Source of the DNA: Caryophanales bacterium UBA7057
Lineage (GTDB): Bacteria > Bacillota_I > Bacilli_A > RF39 > UBA660
Length of the DNA stretch: 25,070 nt
NCBI GenBank assembly: GCA_002493865.1
Contig: DLAC01000040.1
Coordinates: 1-25,070, forward strand
Direction: 5' to 3'
Of the stretch, positions 6,457 to 14,659 are shown piece by piece. Made by a program: the position numbers and the translations under genes. The notes beneath the pieces were generated by a model. The model saw nothing but the letters and a program-made list of their open reading frames with translations. It was not told where the DNA came from and ran no database searches. Position 1 is the first letter of the stretch. Each line of letters opens with the position of its first letter.

Positions 6457-7650
6457 ATGGGAGAAAAACTAAATAAAGATCCCTATGCTGAATTAGGTGT
6501 ATCTTCAAAAAAAGAAGGAGTTCATAAAGCAACTAAAAATTTATCAAAAGGATTATATCCCGGGGCATTTTGTCAAATAGTTCCAGTTTCAAGTATTTTA
6601 CCAGGAGAAGTTCAAGATAAATATGTACAAGTTATTCATTCTGATGGCGTTGGAACAAAAAGTAATGTTGCATACATTGCTATGATGGAAGGTATGGGAA
6701 CAGATTATTTAAGAAGATGTCCACAAGATGCTTTGGTTATGAATACTGATGATATGGCTTGTGTTGGTATTACTAATGATATTTATATTTCAAATCATAT
6801 TGCCCGTAATGCTAATAGAGTTAATGATGAGGCTATTGCTGAAATTATTGCTGGTTACTCAGATTTTTATCAAAAAATGGCCGATTTAGGAATTAATTTA
6901 TATAACGCTGGTGGAGAAACTGCAGATGTTGGTAGTTATACTACAACACTTGGAATTGATGTTACAGCAACAGCTATGATGGAAAAAAGTAAAGTGATAG
7001 ATGCTAGTAATATAGCATCTGGAAACTATATTGTTGGATTAGCATCTGATGGAATAGCAACTTATGAGGATAGATATAATTCGGGTATTCGTAGTAATGG
7101 ATTAACTCTTGCAATAAATTCATTACTTAGTCCATATTATCGTAAATATAGAGAAACTATGGATGGAACAATAGATGAAGAAAAACTATTTACTGGTAAA
7201 TATCGTTTAGAAAATAAAGTATATGGTGATTCAAATATAGCAGATCTTATACTATCACCTACAAGAACTTATTTGCCAATTTTAAAAGATGTTTTAGAAA
7301 ATGAAAGCATAAAAGTAAATGGTATTATTCATTGTTCTGGTGGCGGTCTTACTAAATCCATTAACTTTGGTGAAAATGTAGCATATATAAAAGATAATTT
7401 ACCAACAGCACCTATTATATTTGATTTAATCCAAAAAGAAAGAAATATTGATGATCAATATATGTATCAAACATTTAATATGGGTATTGGTATGGAAATA
7501 ATTGTTCCAACTCTTGAAGAAGCAGAGAGAGTTAGAAGTATTGCTAATAATTATGGTGTCAGTGCTGACATTATTGGTCAAGTTGCAAAATCAAATGGCG
7601 GAAATGTTGTAGAAATAGGTAAAACTAAAAAAATTGTATATACAAAGTAA
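6457..7650 (+). CDS. purM: Phosphoribosylformylglycinamidine cyclo-ligase, long Bacteroidota-type form
   Basis: AIR synthase catalyses ATP-dependent ring closure of FGAM to AIR, step five of purine synthesis. The 397-residue protein shows HSDGVGTKSNVAY near the N-terminus (the GTK motif), ALVMNTDDMACVGI (the CVNDI-like strand), YNAGGETADVGSY (GGETA), LASDGIATYE, SNGLTLAIN, LSPTRTYLPIL and HCSGGGLTKSIN. It is about 50 residues longer than Bacillus/E. coli PurM (around 345) and matches, from memory, the longer Bacteroides-type enzyme. A TTG at 6442 lies in frame, but the Shine-Dalgarno GAGGAGG (6444-6450) sits inside that extension, so ATG 6457 is the start. No other purine genes are nearby. 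Codon choice (many GGT/GCT) looks somewhat different from the neighbours. Confidence 0.88.
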   Translation: MGEKLNKDPYAELGVSSKKEGVHKATKNLSKGLYPGAFCQIVPVSSILPGEVQDKYVQVIHSDGVGTKSNVAYIAMMEGMGTDYLRRCPQDALVMNTDDMACVGITNDIYISNHIARNANRVNDEAIAEIIAGYSDFYQKMADLGINLYNAGGETADVGSYTTTLGIDVTATAMMEKSKVIDASNIASGNYIVGLASDGIATYEDRYNSGIRSNGLTLAINSLLSPYYRKYRETMDGTIDEEKLFTGKYRLENKVYGDSNIADLILSPTRTYLPILKDVLENESIKVNGIIHCSGGGLTKSINFGENVAYIKDNLPTAPIIFDLIQKERNIDDQYMYQTFNMGIGMEIIVPTLEEAERVRSIANNYGVSADIIGQVAKSNGGNVVEIGKTKKIVYTK

Positions 7651-7850
7651 TTTATAGATATTTAAAAGTGCCTAGGAAACTTTAGAAGCCTTAGGTCTTT
7701 TCATTTTATAAAAATAATTTATAAAAATTAGTAAAAGTCATGGTATAGTGATTATAAAATTAAATTGTTTATTTATTTGTTGTGATGGTTTCGGACTATC
7801 TTAACTATTACATCAGAGTGATATTAAGCTCGGACTTGTCAATAAAAAAA

Positions 7851-7879
7851 TTGACTTTTTATGCCTTTTGTGTTAAAAT
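7851..7879 (+). promoter_or_regulatory. Strong sigma-A promoter for the sortase-like gene
   Basis: TTGACT (7851-7856), 17-base spacer, TAAAAT (7874-7879) with an extended -10 TG at 7871-7872. This is among the best promoters in the window. Its expected start (about 7885-7887) coincides with the first bases of the hairpin at 7884. The 7651-7850 stretch before it holds only a weak hairpin near 7670-7695 (CCTAGG/CCTTAGG, bulged) and no gene. Confidence 0.85.
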
Positions 7880-7883
7880 ATAG

Positions 7884-7921
7884 CCCTATAAAACGAAAGC
7901 CATATTCGTTTTATAGGGGGG
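7884..7921 (+). promoter_or_regulatory. 5'-end hairpin overlapping the Shine-Dalgarno of the sortase-like gene
   Basis: CCCTATAAAACGAA (7884-7897) is perfectly complementary to 7905-7918 (14 bp, 7-base loop AGCCATA). The 3' arm ends in TATAGGG, which merges with the G-run 7916-7921 that must serve as ribosome binding site for ATG 7928. The mRNA from the upstream promoter would begin at or near the hairpin base, so the RNA has almost no single-stranded 5' end and its SD is partly paired. As DNA, the same dyad could be an operator at +1. Confidence 0.75.
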
Positions 7922-7927
7922 ATTTGG

Positions 7928-8722
7928 ATGAAAAAGAAAAATTTATTATTGATTGTGATTGTTCTCATGGCCTTTTCCATTCAGACCTATAGAACTTGCA
8001 CACAGACTTTAAAAAGAGAAGTATTTATGAATGAGACTATGAGCGAAGTGAAGGTTTCTAATTCCATTCATGAAATTATAGTCGCAAAGAGTGAAGAAAC
8101 TCTAGAGGAAGAACTTGAGAATATTTCAAAAATGAATGAAAAAGCAATCAAGGATTCAAAACAAGAGGTAAATAACCAAACATTGGAAACGGTATCTTCA
8201 GAAATCAAGAAATTAGAAAGTTCCACTACTGTTACTACAACAACACCTATAATAGAAGCACCAATCAATAGAGAACTAGAGAATGTTCGTAATGATTCAC
8301 GTACTCTTGGAACCTTTGGAAGACTTTATTTACCTTCTGTTAATTTAAATGTTGCCTTATACCAGACGGAGATAGAAACTGGAACAGAAGCACAAAAAAT
8401 TGTGGATAACAGGGATAGCGCTGCTTATTTCTCGGTTGCCAGTCATCAAATCATTGCCGATCACAGTCATCAAGGATTTCACAAAATTGCAGATATATCG
8501 ATTGGTGAAAAGGCATATATCAAGAAAAATGATTCTAGCATTACTACTTATCAATTGATTCAGAAATTTGAAGGAATGAATCAGGGAAGTGACTTAACAG
8601 ATTTAAATGGTAAGAGTGTATTTGATGAAAAAGAAAATCTAATTATGTATACATGCTATAAAATTAATGAATACGAAAACCATGTCATGATTACGATTTG
8701 GAGTTTAGAAAGTAATTCATAA
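7928..8722 (+). CDS. Sortase-like membrane-anchored protein
   Basis: The 264-residue protein has an N-terminal signal anchor (LLLIVIVLMAFSI, 6-18), a Glu/Lys/Thr-rich linker (about 35-120) and a C-terminal sortase-like domain from LGTFGRLYLPSVNLNVAL (127-144). The presumed catalytic His is 179 (IIADHSHQGF) and Cys is 243 (LIMYTCYKIN, matching the TLxTC motif). The usual Arg a few residues after the Cys is absent: the stretch EYENHVMITIW has no Arg. Sortases are extracellular transpeptidases that join proteins to the cell wall or each other. No LPxTG-type substrate is encoded in this window. It is monocistronic, between a strong promoter and a strong terminator. Confidence 0.72.
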   Translation: MKKKNLLLIVIVLMAFSIQTYRTCTQTLKREVFMNETMSEVKVSNSIHEIIVAKSEETLEEELENISKMNEKAIKDSKQEVNNQTLETVSSEIKKLESSTTVTTTTPIIEAPINRELENVRNDSRTLGTFGRLYLPSVNLNVALYQTEIETGTEAQKIVDNRDSAAYFSVASHQIIADHSHQGFHKIADISIGEKAYIKKNDSSITTYQLIQKFEGMNQGSDLTDLNGKSVFDEKENLIMYTCYKINEYENHVMITIWSLESNS

Positions 8723-8724
8723 TC

Positions 8725-8757
8725 AAGCTTAAGGCAATTTGTCTTAAGCTTTTTTCT
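8725..8757 (+). terminator. Terminator of the sortase-like gene
   Basis: AAGCTTAAG (8725-8733) pairs with CTTAAGCTT (8743-8751), 9-base loop, followed by a run of T. A textbook intrinsic terminator just after the stop. Confidence 0.92.
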
Positions 8758-8761
8758 ATTC

Positions 8762-8803
8762 TTACAAAATAGTCATTTCTTTTTTCTATAAATTTTGTAT
8801 AAT
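8762..8803 (+). promoter_or_regulatory. Promoter of the two-component system with candidate regulator boxes
   Basis: TATAAT (8798-8803) is the -10. TTACAAAAT (8762-8770) and AGTCATTT (8771-8778) lie over and upstream of the -35 region. Both motifs recur before the ABC exporter (10509-10517, 10529 and 10540), and an AGTCA lies 27 bases before the -10 in each promoter. This suggests one regulator acts on both, with autoregulation. The leader to ATG 8820 would be only about 10 bases. Confidence 0.55.
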
Positions 8804-8819
8804 GTAGTTGGTGATACCT

Positions 8820-9509
8820 ATGAAAAAAATATTAATTGTTGAAGATGATGAAGCAATTCGTATGGGATTAAACTATTATTTAAAACAAGAAGATTTTTTA
8901 ACACTAGAGTCTTCTACTGCATCTCATGCTTTGGAATATTTAAAGAATGATACAGAAATCGTTCTTTGTCTTTTAGATGTCAATCTTCCTGATCAAAACG
9001 GATTTTCTCTATTTAAAGAAATTCGTTCATTTTCTAATGTCCCAATTATTTTTTTAACAGCGGATGACCTAGAAACATCGATTGTGATGGGTTTAGATAT
9101 GGGTGCAGATGATTATATCACGAAGCCATTTAGGGCAAGAGAACTCGTTTCTAGAATTCGAAATGTTTTGAGAAGAAGTGAAAATAGAGGGGATTCATCT
9201 ATAATTGAATATGGAGGAGTTACTTTAGATACAAGGCAAGCCAAAGTATTTAAAAATGGAAAAGATGTCATGTTGACGGCATTAGAGTATAAAATCATTC
9301 TAGCCTTTTTTCTAAATCCAAAAGTAGTTTTTACTAGAGATAAAATCCTTGCCAATATTTGGGATGTCAATGAAGAATATGTCAATGATAATACACTGAC
9401 TGTCTATATTAAAAGAATTCGTGAAAAAATAGAAGATGATCCAAGTCATCCCAAAATTATTAAAACGGTGAGAGGTCTTGGTTATCAATTGGGGGATTTT
9501 TATGATTAG
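8820..9509 (+). CDS. OmpR/PhoB-family response regulator
   Basis: The 229-residue protein has a receiver domain (1-118) with acidic pocket Asp9/Asp10 (ILIVEDD), phospho-acceptor Asp53 (LLDVNLPDQNG), Thr80 (FLTADD) and Lys102 (ITKPF). A C-terminal winged-helix domain follows (YGGVTLD through KTVRGLGYQL). It should be a DNA-binding transcription factor phosphorylated by the kinase encoded next. A TTG at 8808 is in frame, but GGTGAT (8810-8815) is the ribosome binding site for ATG 8820 and the conserved MKKILIVEDD begins there. The stop overlaps the kinase start by 8 bases, so translation is coupled. Confidence 0.95.
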   Translation: MKKILIVEDDEAIRMGLNYYLKQEDFLTLESSTASHALEYLKNDTEIVLCLLDVNLPDQNGFSLFKEIRSFSNVPIIFLTADDLETSIVMGLDMGADDYITKPFRARELVSRIRNVLRRSENRGDSSIIEYGGVTLDTRQAKVFKNGKDVMLTALEYKIILAFFLNPKVVFTRDKILANIWDVNEEYVNDNTLTVYIKRIREKIEDDPSHPKIIKTVRGLGYQLGDFYD

Positions 9510-10506
9510 AAGAAAGGAAGTACAACGTCTCATTTTAATCGAAGTGATTTTCTTATCTTTTCTAGGAATTCTTCTGTTTTTTGAAAAGATGACTGCTTCT
9601 ACTTTTTTATTGGTTCTATTTTCAATTTTTGGATGCGACTTTTTCTTCTTTTTCATTCTTTATAAAGAAAGTAAGCAAATCGAAAAACTTTCCTTGGATA
9701 TGAACCGCATTTTAAATGGGGATTATAGTATTGGAATTCGTGATTATGAAGAGGGAGATATCAGTAACCTAAAAAGTGATATCGACCAAATGACTATTAA
9801 GTTAAAAGAGCAAACAGAACAAAGCAGAAAAGATAAAAAATACTTAGAAGAGATTTTATCCGATATTTCCCATCAAATTAAAACGCCTCTTACTTCTATG
9901 TATGTGATGAATGATTTATTTTTAGAAGATAACACGATGAGTGAAGAAGTAAGACGAGAGTTTTTACTAAAAAACAGGGAACAATTAGAAAGAATGGAAT
10001 GGTTGGTAGCCTCTCTTTTAAAAATGTCTAGATTAGATAGTGGAACAGAAACACTGAAACGAAGAACAATTCAGAGTCATGATTTAATTTTAAGTGTGAT
10101 AGAGCCTTTAAAAATTCCCATTGAGTTAAAGAAACAAACTCTAGAAATTAACTATCAGAAAGATCCTGTTTTGTTTGTTGATCCAAATTGGACAAGAGAA
10201 GCTCTTTTGAATGTTTTGAAAAACGCACATGAACATACAGAAGAGAATGGAACTCTTAAAATCAATGTAACAGAGACGCCTATTTACTATGAAATTACAA
10301 TTTCTGATACGGGCTCTGGAATTTCTAAAGAGGACCTTCCTCATATTTTTGAACGTTTTTATAAAGGAAGCGGAAATAAAGAAAGTATTGGGATTGGACT
10401 TCATATGGCAAAGAAAATTATTACAATGCAGGAAGGAGAAATTCGGGCAATTTCTTTAAAACAAGGAACAAAATTTGAAATTCGATTTTACAAGAGAAAT
10501 TTCTAG
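9502..10506 (+). CDS. Short intramembrane-sensing histidine kinase
   Basis: The 334-residue kinase has two N-terminal membrane helices (about 9-27 and 34-54) joined by only a few residues, so it has no extracellular sensor domain. A linker, the dimerisation/phospho-acceptor box DISHQIKTPL (His124), the N box with Asn241 (LNVLKNAHEHT), G1 DTGSGIS (269-275) and G2 GIGLHMA (297-303) follow. This architecture is typical of BceS/LiaS-like kinases that take their signal from a partner ABC transporter, and an exporter follows directly. ATG 9502 follows TTGGGGGATTTTT. An upstream GTG (9478) is in frame but lacks a ribosome binding site and lies inside the regulator gene. Confidence 0.93.
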   Translation: MIRRKEVQRLILIEVIFLSFLGILLFFEKMTASTFLLVLFSIFGCDFFFFFILYKESKQIEKLSLDMNRILNGDYSIGIRDYEEGDISNLKSDIDQMTIKLKEQTEQSRKDKKYLEEILSDISHQIKTPLTSMYVMNDLFLEDNTMSEEVRREFLLKNREQLERMEWLVASLLKMSRLDSGTETLKRRTIQSHDLILSVIEPLKIPIELKKQTLEINYQKDPVLFVDPNWTREALLNVLKNAHEHTEENGTLKINVTETPIYYEITISDTGSGISKEDLPHIFERFYKGSGNKESIGIGLHMAKKIITMQEGEIRAISLKQGTKFEIRFYKRNF

Positions 10507-10508
10507 TA

Positions 10509-10561
10509 TTACAAAATTGTAAGGAAAAAGTCACGGAAAAGTCATTTTTCTTTGGTAAAGT
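10509..10561 (+). promoter_or_regulatory. Exporter promoter with inverted repeat and tandem direct repeats
   Basis: TTACAA-AA-TTGTAA (10509-10522) is an inverted repeat three bases after the kinase stop. It is followed by GGAAAAAGTCA (10523-10533) and GGAAAAGTCA (10535-10544), direct repeats in which AGTCA recurs with an 11-base period, as in many OmpR-family binding sites. A probable -10 TAAAGT (10556-10561) lies 27 bases after the first AGTCA. A separate, inducible promoter for the exporter is implied, in addition to any readthrough from the kinase. Confidence 0.55.
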
Positions 10562-10583
10562 GGATAACGAAAGCGAGGATATT

Positions 10584-11264
10584 ATGGAAATTTTAAAAGT
10601 AAAAGATTTATGTAAATCCTATGGAAAAGGGAATACGTTAGTAAAAGCATTAGATCATGTTTCTTTTTCTGTAGAACGAGGAGAATTCGTAGCGATTGTC
10701 GGTTCTTCTGGAAGTGGTAAAAGTACACTTTTACACCTTCTTGGAGGGGTAGATCATCCAACAAGTGGAGAAATTATTATTGATGGGGAAAACATCTATC
10801 AATTAAATGAGACAAATTTAGCCATTTTTAGGAGACGTCAAGTAGGATTAATTTATCAATTTTATAATTTAATTCCTATTCTAAATGTTGAAGAAAATAT
10901 TACACTTCCTATTTTATTAGATGGCAGAAAACCAGATCAAACGTATTTAAACGAGTTAATCGAAATGTTAAATTTAAAAAGAAGAATCAATCATTTACCC
11001 AATGAGTTATCAGGAGGACAACAACAAAGGGTATCGATTGGACGGGCTTTGATGAATCGCCCTGCATTACTACTCGCAGATGAACCAACAGGAAATTTGG
11101 ATTCGAAAGCAAGTAAAGATGTCGTAGAACTATTAAAACTATCGAATCAAAAATATAAACAGACGATTATTATGATTACACATGACTATAATTTAGCATT
11201 AAACGCAGACCGAATTATTACTATTGACGATGGAAAAATTGTTTCAGATGAAAAGGTGGGCTAA
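10584..11264 (+). CDS. ABC transporter ATP-binding protein (MacB/LolD/BceA class)
   Basis: The 226-residue ATPase has Walker A GSSGSGKST (40-48), a Q-loop (IYQFYNLIP), signature LSGGQQQR (142-149), Walker B LLLADEP with Asp166-Glu167, a D-loop (GNLDSK) and the H-loop ITHD. It belongs to the class that pairs with FtsX-type permeases for lipoprotein, peptide or antimicrobial handling. The frame extends up to GTG 10560, but that GTG overlaps the proposed -10, and GCGAGGAT supports ATG 10584. It is followed two bases after its stop by the permease gene, so the two form one transport complex at the membrane. Confidence 0.95.
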   Translation: MEILKVKDLCKSYGKGNTLVKALDHVSFSVERGEFVAIVGSSGSGKSTLLHLLGGVDHPTSGEIIIDGENIYQLNETNLAIFRRRQVGLIYQFYNLIPILNVEENITLPILLDGRKPDQTYLNELIEMLNLKRRINHLPNELSGGQQQRVSIGRALMNRPALLLADEPTGNLDSKASKDVVELLKLSNQKYKQTIIMITHDYNLALNADRIITIDDGKIVSDEKVG

Positions 11265-11266
11265 TT

Positions 11267-13813
11267 ATGAATATATTAAATAGACTGACCATTCGTCATT
11301 TGAAACTGAATAAAAAAAGGACCATTGTATCAATTATTGGAATCATTTTATCGACTGCTTTAATGGTAGGAATTGGATTATTATTTTCCACACTCAGAGA
11401 TAATGCTGTTCGTGAAACTATTATCAGTCAAGGAAGTTATCATTCTATGTTAAAAGATGTGAGTGGCAAATATATTTCTTCCATTCAAAAGGAGCAAGGA
11501 GTCAAAGACTTGTTTTTATCAGAGTTTATTAGTTATGCGACAATCAAAGATTCTGAGGAAGAAAATTCTGATTCTTATGTTAGAATAGAGGCAGCAGATG
11601 ATAATTATTTTAAGGAGATTACATTAGTTCGTGGACGTCTTCCTCAAAATGAGAATGAAGTTTTGGTGCCTGTTGCCTATGAAAATGATTCACAGTTCCA
11701 GTTAAATCATCAATTAACGTTATCGATGGGAACTTTCCTGATTAATCAAGAAGAGTCAAGGGAAATATGTAGGGAATGTTCTAGTGATGAACAAGTTTTT
11801 ATGAAAAGTAAAGAAAAATCTTATATCATTGTTGGATATTATGGAAGTAATCCTTATGTATCATGGTCAGATACAGCAGTTATTACTTCGTTAAAAGAAG
11901 TATCCAATGATCAAAATTATAATGTTTATCTACATTTTGATAAAATGAAACAGACTGATGAAATTACAAAAAAATTATGGGCAGACTTCAATGTGGAAGA
12001 GGTAAAATACAATACTTCTTTACTTGGACTCTCTGGAATTTCAAAATATGATAATATTATACAGACTTTGGTAAAAAGCATGGCCATTTTATTAACTTTA
12101 GTGACCGTTGGATGTGTTATTGTCATTTATAACTCATTTGCTATTAGTGTTTTAGAAAGAAAAAAACATTTTGGTTTATTTTCATCGATTGGGGCAACCA
12201 AAAAGCAAATTCGAAAAACGGTTTTATTTGAAGCCATTGTTGTTGGAGTGATTGGAATCATTTTAGGAATCCTAGGTGCTTTCTTAGGGATTGGAATCGT
12301 TCTTGCGATTATCAATCATCTTCTTCCAGATTTATTGAACGGTGGCCCACTTCGATTATGTGTTTATCCAATATTTATTATCGTGCCAATTATATTTATG
12401 ATTATTACCATTTTAATATCTGCTTTTATTCCTGCGAGAAGAGCTAGTAAAATTAGTCCAATCGAAGCAATCCGTTTAAACGACGATATTAAAATGCCCG
12501 CACATAAATTAAAAACACCTTCCATCGTTTCCCATATTTTTAAAGAAGAGGGAGTTATTGCCTATAAAAATATGAAGAGAAATAAGAAAAAGTATCGTAT
12601 TACAATTATTTCTTTATTTATTAGTATTGTTTTATTCTTATCGTTTAGTAGTTATATGCAATTAGCCTTCAATGGAATTCACACTTTTGTTTCTAATCCA
12701 GGGTATGATTCTGTTTTAAATCTTGGAGATACATCTCTTACAAATCAGGAAATTTCAGAATTACGAAAGGAAAAATCTGTGCGACAATCTTTTTATGGCA
12801 CTCAGTATAGTTTAACTACCTCTTCTAACTTAAAAGAAATTTTTACAGAAGAGTATAGAAAACTTTATGATGAAAATGATACAAGATATGATATAAATTT
12901 GATAGAAGTACCAAAAGCCGATTTCGAGATTTATAAAAAGGATACCAAAGTAACAAAGAATATCCCATCAATTTATAATAATTTTAATAGAATGGAATAT
13001 CAAAAAAATAGTAGAAAGTCCTATTCTATAAAAAAATTTGAAAATAACAAAAGTATTCCTTTGAAACTTTGTGAAAGTAGATTTATATCTAATGAAACAG
13101 GAGAATCCACTACTGAATATGCTTGTGAACAAGAAATCAAAGAATATGCTTTATTAAATCATGATTTCTTTGGAATTGAAGAGTTTAAAGAAAATATTGA
13201 GATTGTCATTTTAATTCCTGAAGGATATTTTGGTGATTTATCAGAATTTAATGATGGAATTACAAAAAGTATTTTCTTCGATCTAGATGAAAAGAATCAG
13301 GCACTTCAAGATAGAATTGATACATTCGTAGAAAACGGAAAAATCAAAGAAAATGCCTATTATGATATTCGGGAAAATGTTCGATATACAAGAAATATGA
13401 TTTTTGTTGCCAAACTATTGGTCTATGGATTTATTAGTTTGATATCTTTAATTGGTATTACGAGTGTATTTAATACGCTTTATACAAGCATTCATTTAAG
13501 AAGAAGAGAATTTGCAATCTTAAGAAGTATTGGCCTCACTACTGGTGGATTTAATCGAATGCTATTATTTGAATGTTTCTTCTTTGGAATGAAATCCCTT
13601 TTATATTCTCTACCAGTAAGTGCAGTACTCATCGTCATTATCAATCATGTGATGGAGGGAATTTCCGATGCAGGAGAAATAATGTGGCCAGTTTCTAGTA
13701 TCATTGGTGTCATATTTGCTGTATTCTTCATTATCTTATTAACCACCATGTATGCAACTAGAAAAATCAAGCATGAAAATATTATGGAGGCAATCAGGGA
13801 AGAAAATATTTAA
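11267..13813 (+). CDS. FtsX-family ABC exporter permease, 848 residues
   Basis: Eight membrane segments are visible at about 19-43, 268-292, 321-352, 365-391, 443-467, 713-740, 765-794 and 806-833. They form two FtsX/MacB-type four-helix halves, each with a large extracellular domain (about 45-265 and 468-712). A charged cytosolic loop with KKHFGLFSSIGATKKQIRK (about 298-316), and a similar RRREFAILRSIGLTTGG later, are the ATPase-coupling regions. BceB permeases have ten helices and one extracellular domain, so this is not a canonical Bce transporter although it sits beside a Bce-like two-component system. The likely role is export or resistance against cell-envelope-active peptides, or signalling to the kinase. 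It ends at a strong terminator. Confidence 0.9.
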   Translation: MNILNRLTIRHLKLNKKRTIVSIIGIILSTALMVGIGLLFSTLRDNAVRETIISQGSYHSMLKDVSGKYISSIQKEQGVKDLFLSEFISYATIKDSEEENSDSYVRIEAADDNYFKEITLVRGRLPQNENEVLVPVAYENDSQFQLNHQLTLSMGTFLINQEESREICRECSSDEQVFMKSKEKSYIIVGYYGSNPYVSWSDTAVITSLKEVSNDQNYNVYLHFDKMKQTDEITKKLWADFNVEEVKYNTSLLGLSGISKYDNIIQTLVKSMAILLTLVTVGCVIVIYNSFAISVLERKKHFGLFSSIGATKKQIRKTVLFEAIVVGVIGIILGILGAFLGIGIVLAIINHLLPDLLNGGPLRLCVYPIFIIVPIIFMIITILISAFIPARRASKISPIEAIRLNDDIKMPAHKLKTPSIVSHIFKEEGVIAYKNMKRNKKKYRITIISLFISIVLFLSFSSYMQLAFNGIHTFVSNPGYDSVLNLGDTSLTNQEISELRKEKSVRQSFYGTQYSLTTSSNLKEIFTEEYRKLYDENDTRYDINLIEVPKADFEIYKKDTKVTKNIPSIYNNFNRMEYQKNSRKSYSIKKFENNKSIPLKLCESRFISNETGESTTEYACEQEIKEYALLNHDFFGIEEFKENIEIVILIPEGYFGDLSEFNDGITKSIFFDLDEKNQALQDRIDTFVENGKIKENAYYDIRENVRYTRNMIFVAKLLVYGFISLISLIGITSVFNTLYTSIHLRRREFAILRSIGLTTGGFNRMLLFECFFFGMKSLLYSLPVSAVLIVIINHVMEGISDAGEIMWPVSSIIGVIFAVFFIILLTTMYATRKIKHENIMEAIREENI

Positions 13814-13827
13814 AAAGATACTATTTT

Positions 13828-13856
13828 AAAAAGCTTTATACATAAGCTTTTTTTTC
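13828..13856 (+). terminator. Terminator of the regulator-kinase-exporter operon
   Basis: AAAAAGCTT (13828-13836) pairs with AAGCTTTTT (13844-13852), 7-base loop, continuing into T residues. It lies 15 bases after the permease stop. Confidence 0.9.
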
Positions 13857-13882
13857 TTTCATAAAATGTATTGGTGAATTCT

Positions 13883-14590
13883 ATGAAAAATAATTTAAAG
13901 GAGCATCGCTTCTTCCTTTTACTATTTGCTTTAATTTTATTTAATATTAGTTTATCTGTTCAATACTATTTTTTAAGAAATAAGGAAAATCATAGAGTCA
14001 CAGAGGTGATTCATTTTCAAAATGCAGCATCTGAAAAAAAGATGGTGGAAGAAACGCATCCGTATCAATTAAGAGTTTATTATCCAGTTACGAATTATCC
14101 AACTTTCAATCAAGCAATTGATGCTAGAATCAAGTCTCATATTGAGAATTTTAAAAAGGAAATTGCATCTTCAGGAGTTCAATTCAATCAAAGCTATACG
14201 CTAGATATTTTATATCGGGAGTTTCAAAAGGACTCCTATATTTCTTATGTATTTACGATTTTTCAAGATACCGGAGGTGCACATCCGATTTCCTTCTATG
14301 ATACGATTTCTTATGATACAGAGACAAATCAGATTGTGACCATTGAAGATTTGGTGAAAGAAAATCCTAAGTTTTTGGAAATTGTATCTAAGAGTGTTCG
14401 AGAACAACTTTCTAAGAATCAAAAAATAGTCAGTTACGATATGATGATGGAAGGAACGCTTCCTAAAATAGACAATTTTAACATGTTTGCTATGACAGAG
14501 GAAGGATATTTATTCTTTTTCTCTCCTTATCAAGTTGCGCCTTATAGTTCTGGAAAGTTTCAAGTTTTAGTGCCATATTCTTTGTTTTAA
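13883..14590 (+). CDS. Membrane-anchored protein with RsiV/PdaC-like domain (DUF4163-DUF3298 type)
   Basis: The 235-residue protein has an uncleaved N-terminal signal anchor (FFLLLFALILFNISLSV, about 10-26), placing the rest outside. The exterior has a strand-rich half with YPVTNYPTFNQAIDARI (DUF4163-like), then TGGAHPISFYDTISYD, IVTIEDLVKENPKFLEIV and the closing FFFSPYQVAPYSSGKFQVLV, the hallmark ending of DUF3298. This domain pair occurs in B. subtilis PdaC (peptidoglycan deacetylase) and as the lysozyme-sensing exterior of anti-sigma RsiV. Here there is neither a deacetylase nor an anti-sigma domain. ATG 13883 follows GGTGAA; the in-frame TTG at 13871 is rejected because it precedes that site. 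It has its own short leader after the operon terminator. Confidence 0.78.
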   Translation: MKNNLKEHRFFLLLFALILFNISLSVQYYFLRNKENHRVTEVIHFQNAASEKKMVEETHPYQLRVYYPVTNYPTFNQAIDARIKSHIENFKKEIASSGVQFNQSYTLDILYREFQKDSYISYVFTIFQDTGGAHPISFYDTISYDTETNQIVTIEDLVKENPKFLEIVSKSVREQLSKNQKIVSYDMMMEGTLPKIDNFNMFAMTEEGYLFFFSPYQVAPYSSGKFQVLVPYSLF

Positions 14591-14659
14591 GAGGTTGTCC
14601 CTAGTTAAAGAAACAGTTCTTTTTATATCTTTTACATAAATTATATTGGGTGATGAAAA

